DNA of 6,116 bases, taken from contig CAISDD010000253.1 in the NCBI GenBank assembly GCA_903883985.1, positions 1-6,116 of the forward strand, in the 5' to 3' direction. The notes beneath the pieces were generated by a model. That model searched no databases, was not told the origin of the DNA, and saw nothing but the letters and a program-made list of their open reading frames with translations. A program made the translations under genes and the position numbers. The DNA is from an uncultured Pseudomonadota bacterium (lineage in GTDB: Bacteria > Pseudomonadota > Gammaproteobacteria > Burkholderiales > Thiobacillaceae). This document shows positions 5,898 to 6,116 of this stretch, piece after piece (position 1 is the first letter of the stretch; each line of letters begins with the position of its first letter).

Positions 5898-6057
5898 TAA
5901 GTAATGTCGCGTAACTTGCCTTCATTAAGCTGCCGGCGCAGCCCCTCCTCCCCGGCTCTTCCCCCGGAGGGGGAAGGGGGTGGAACCCTCTCCCTTCGGG
6001 AGAGGGCAGGGTGAGGGAGCCCGGTGGTAATCCAAATTGGTTTCGACAGGTTACTTA
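5898..6057 (-). repeat. Intergenic repeat copy B (MITE-like, 160 bp), inverted relative to copy A
   Basis: The reverse complement aligns end to end with 3522-3677 (about 93-95% identity by eye, one 4-base difference). Its ends are inverted repeats: TAAGTAA at 5898-5904 and TTACTTA at 6051-6057, followed inward by TGTCG with a 2-base offset. It keeps a perfect 9-bp hairpin at 5986-6006 (CCCTCTCCC, TTC, GGGAGAGGG). It ends 12 bases before the start codon of the AhpD-like gene, so that gene's leader, and perhaps its promoter, passes through the repeat. No clear target duplication could be recognised. Confidence 0.9.
5986..6006. other. Perfect 9-bp hairpin in repeat copy B
   Basis: CCCTCTCCC / GGGAGAGGG with a TTC loop, the longer and probably ancestral form of the hairpin at 3573-3589. 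No T-run follows. Confidence 0.75.
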
Positions 6058-6073
6058 GTAACCACTGATTTAA

Positions 6074-6116
6074 TCCTTCGACTGTTCGACAAGCTCACAG
6101 CTCAGGACGAACGGCA
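6074..6116. repeat. Second intergenic repeat type, TTCGAC...GCTCAGGACGAACGG (cut by window end)
   Basis: The sequence resembles the widespread proteobacterial intergenic element of the form CCTTCGACAAGCTCAGGACGAACGG (recalled, not searched). This copy has two internal micro-duplications: TTCGAC at 6078-6083 and 6085-6090, and AGCTCA at 6092-6097 and 6099-6104. It can fold: GTTCG (6084-6088) pairs with CGAAC (6108-6112) around an AGCT/AGCT inner stem. Its far end may lie outside the window. Confidence 0.55.

Noticed and set aside
3522..6057. Composite transposon bounded by repeats A and B
   Set aside because: Neither copy encodes or resembles an IS with a transposase, and no target duplication outside the pair is visible. 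The copies are better seen as two members of an intergenic repeat family.
1..6116. CRISPR arrays, tRNA or rRNA genes, riboswitches, phage genes
   Set aside because: No regularly spaced direct repeats, cloverleaf sequences, rRNA-like segments, or phage-type proteins were seen.

Overview
The window looks like a GC-rich (visually about 60% GC) proteobacterial chromosome segment, most likely betaproteobacterial. That placement is an inference from the protein style, the cytochrome c maturation (Ccm, System I) genes with ccmH and ccmI as separate genes, and the abundance of GC-rich intergenic repeats. The genus cannot be fixed from the sequence.

Region 1 (1-3459, + strand) is the end of a Ccm operon: the C-terminal part of ccmF (cut by the window edge), then ccmG, ccmH and ccmI. 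All three gene junctions are 4-base ATGA overlaps, so the genes are tightly packed and probably translationally coupled. Together they carry out the last stage of System I. CcmG and CcmH handle the thiols of the apocytochrome CXXCH motif, CcmI presents the apocytochrome, and CcmF/H/I attach heme.

Region 2 (3460-3760) is a gene-free spacer. It holds a 156-bp repeat (copy A) and, after it, an AT-richer stretch with a weak promoter-like pair in front of the next gene.

Region 3 (3761-4966, + strand) is a lipoprotein of the RlpA family: a double-psi beta-barrel lytic transglycosylase domain with its expected catalytic residues, followed by two tandem SPOR domains that bind denuded septal peptidoglycan.

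Region 4 (4967-5358) lies between convergent genes. It contains a 287-bp non-coding insertion with perfect 14-bp terminal inverted repeats beginning GTAA, flanked by an exact 8-bp direct repeat (CATTTTCT). This is a small non-autonomous transposable element (MITE); its ends and target duplication resemble the IS66 family.

Region 5 (5359-5885, - strand) is a small two-gene unit. It encodes an AhpD/carboxymuconolactone-decarboxylase-like protein that has lost the CXXC pair and carries two vicinal cysteine pairs at its C terminus, and a small thioredoxin-fold protein (MTH895-like) that appears truncated at its C terminus.

Region 6 (5886-6116) contains copy B of the 156-160 bp repeat in opposite orientation to copy A. 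Each copy therefore lies just upstream of the gene that follows it. After copy B comes a second type of intergenic repeat cut by the window end.

The clearest non-gene signals are the MITE with target duplication, the pair of inverted repeat copies, and the atypical cysteine-tailed AhpD-like gene next to a broken thioredoxin gene. I see no convincing new multi-gene system, phage, CRISPR array, tRNA or rRNA.
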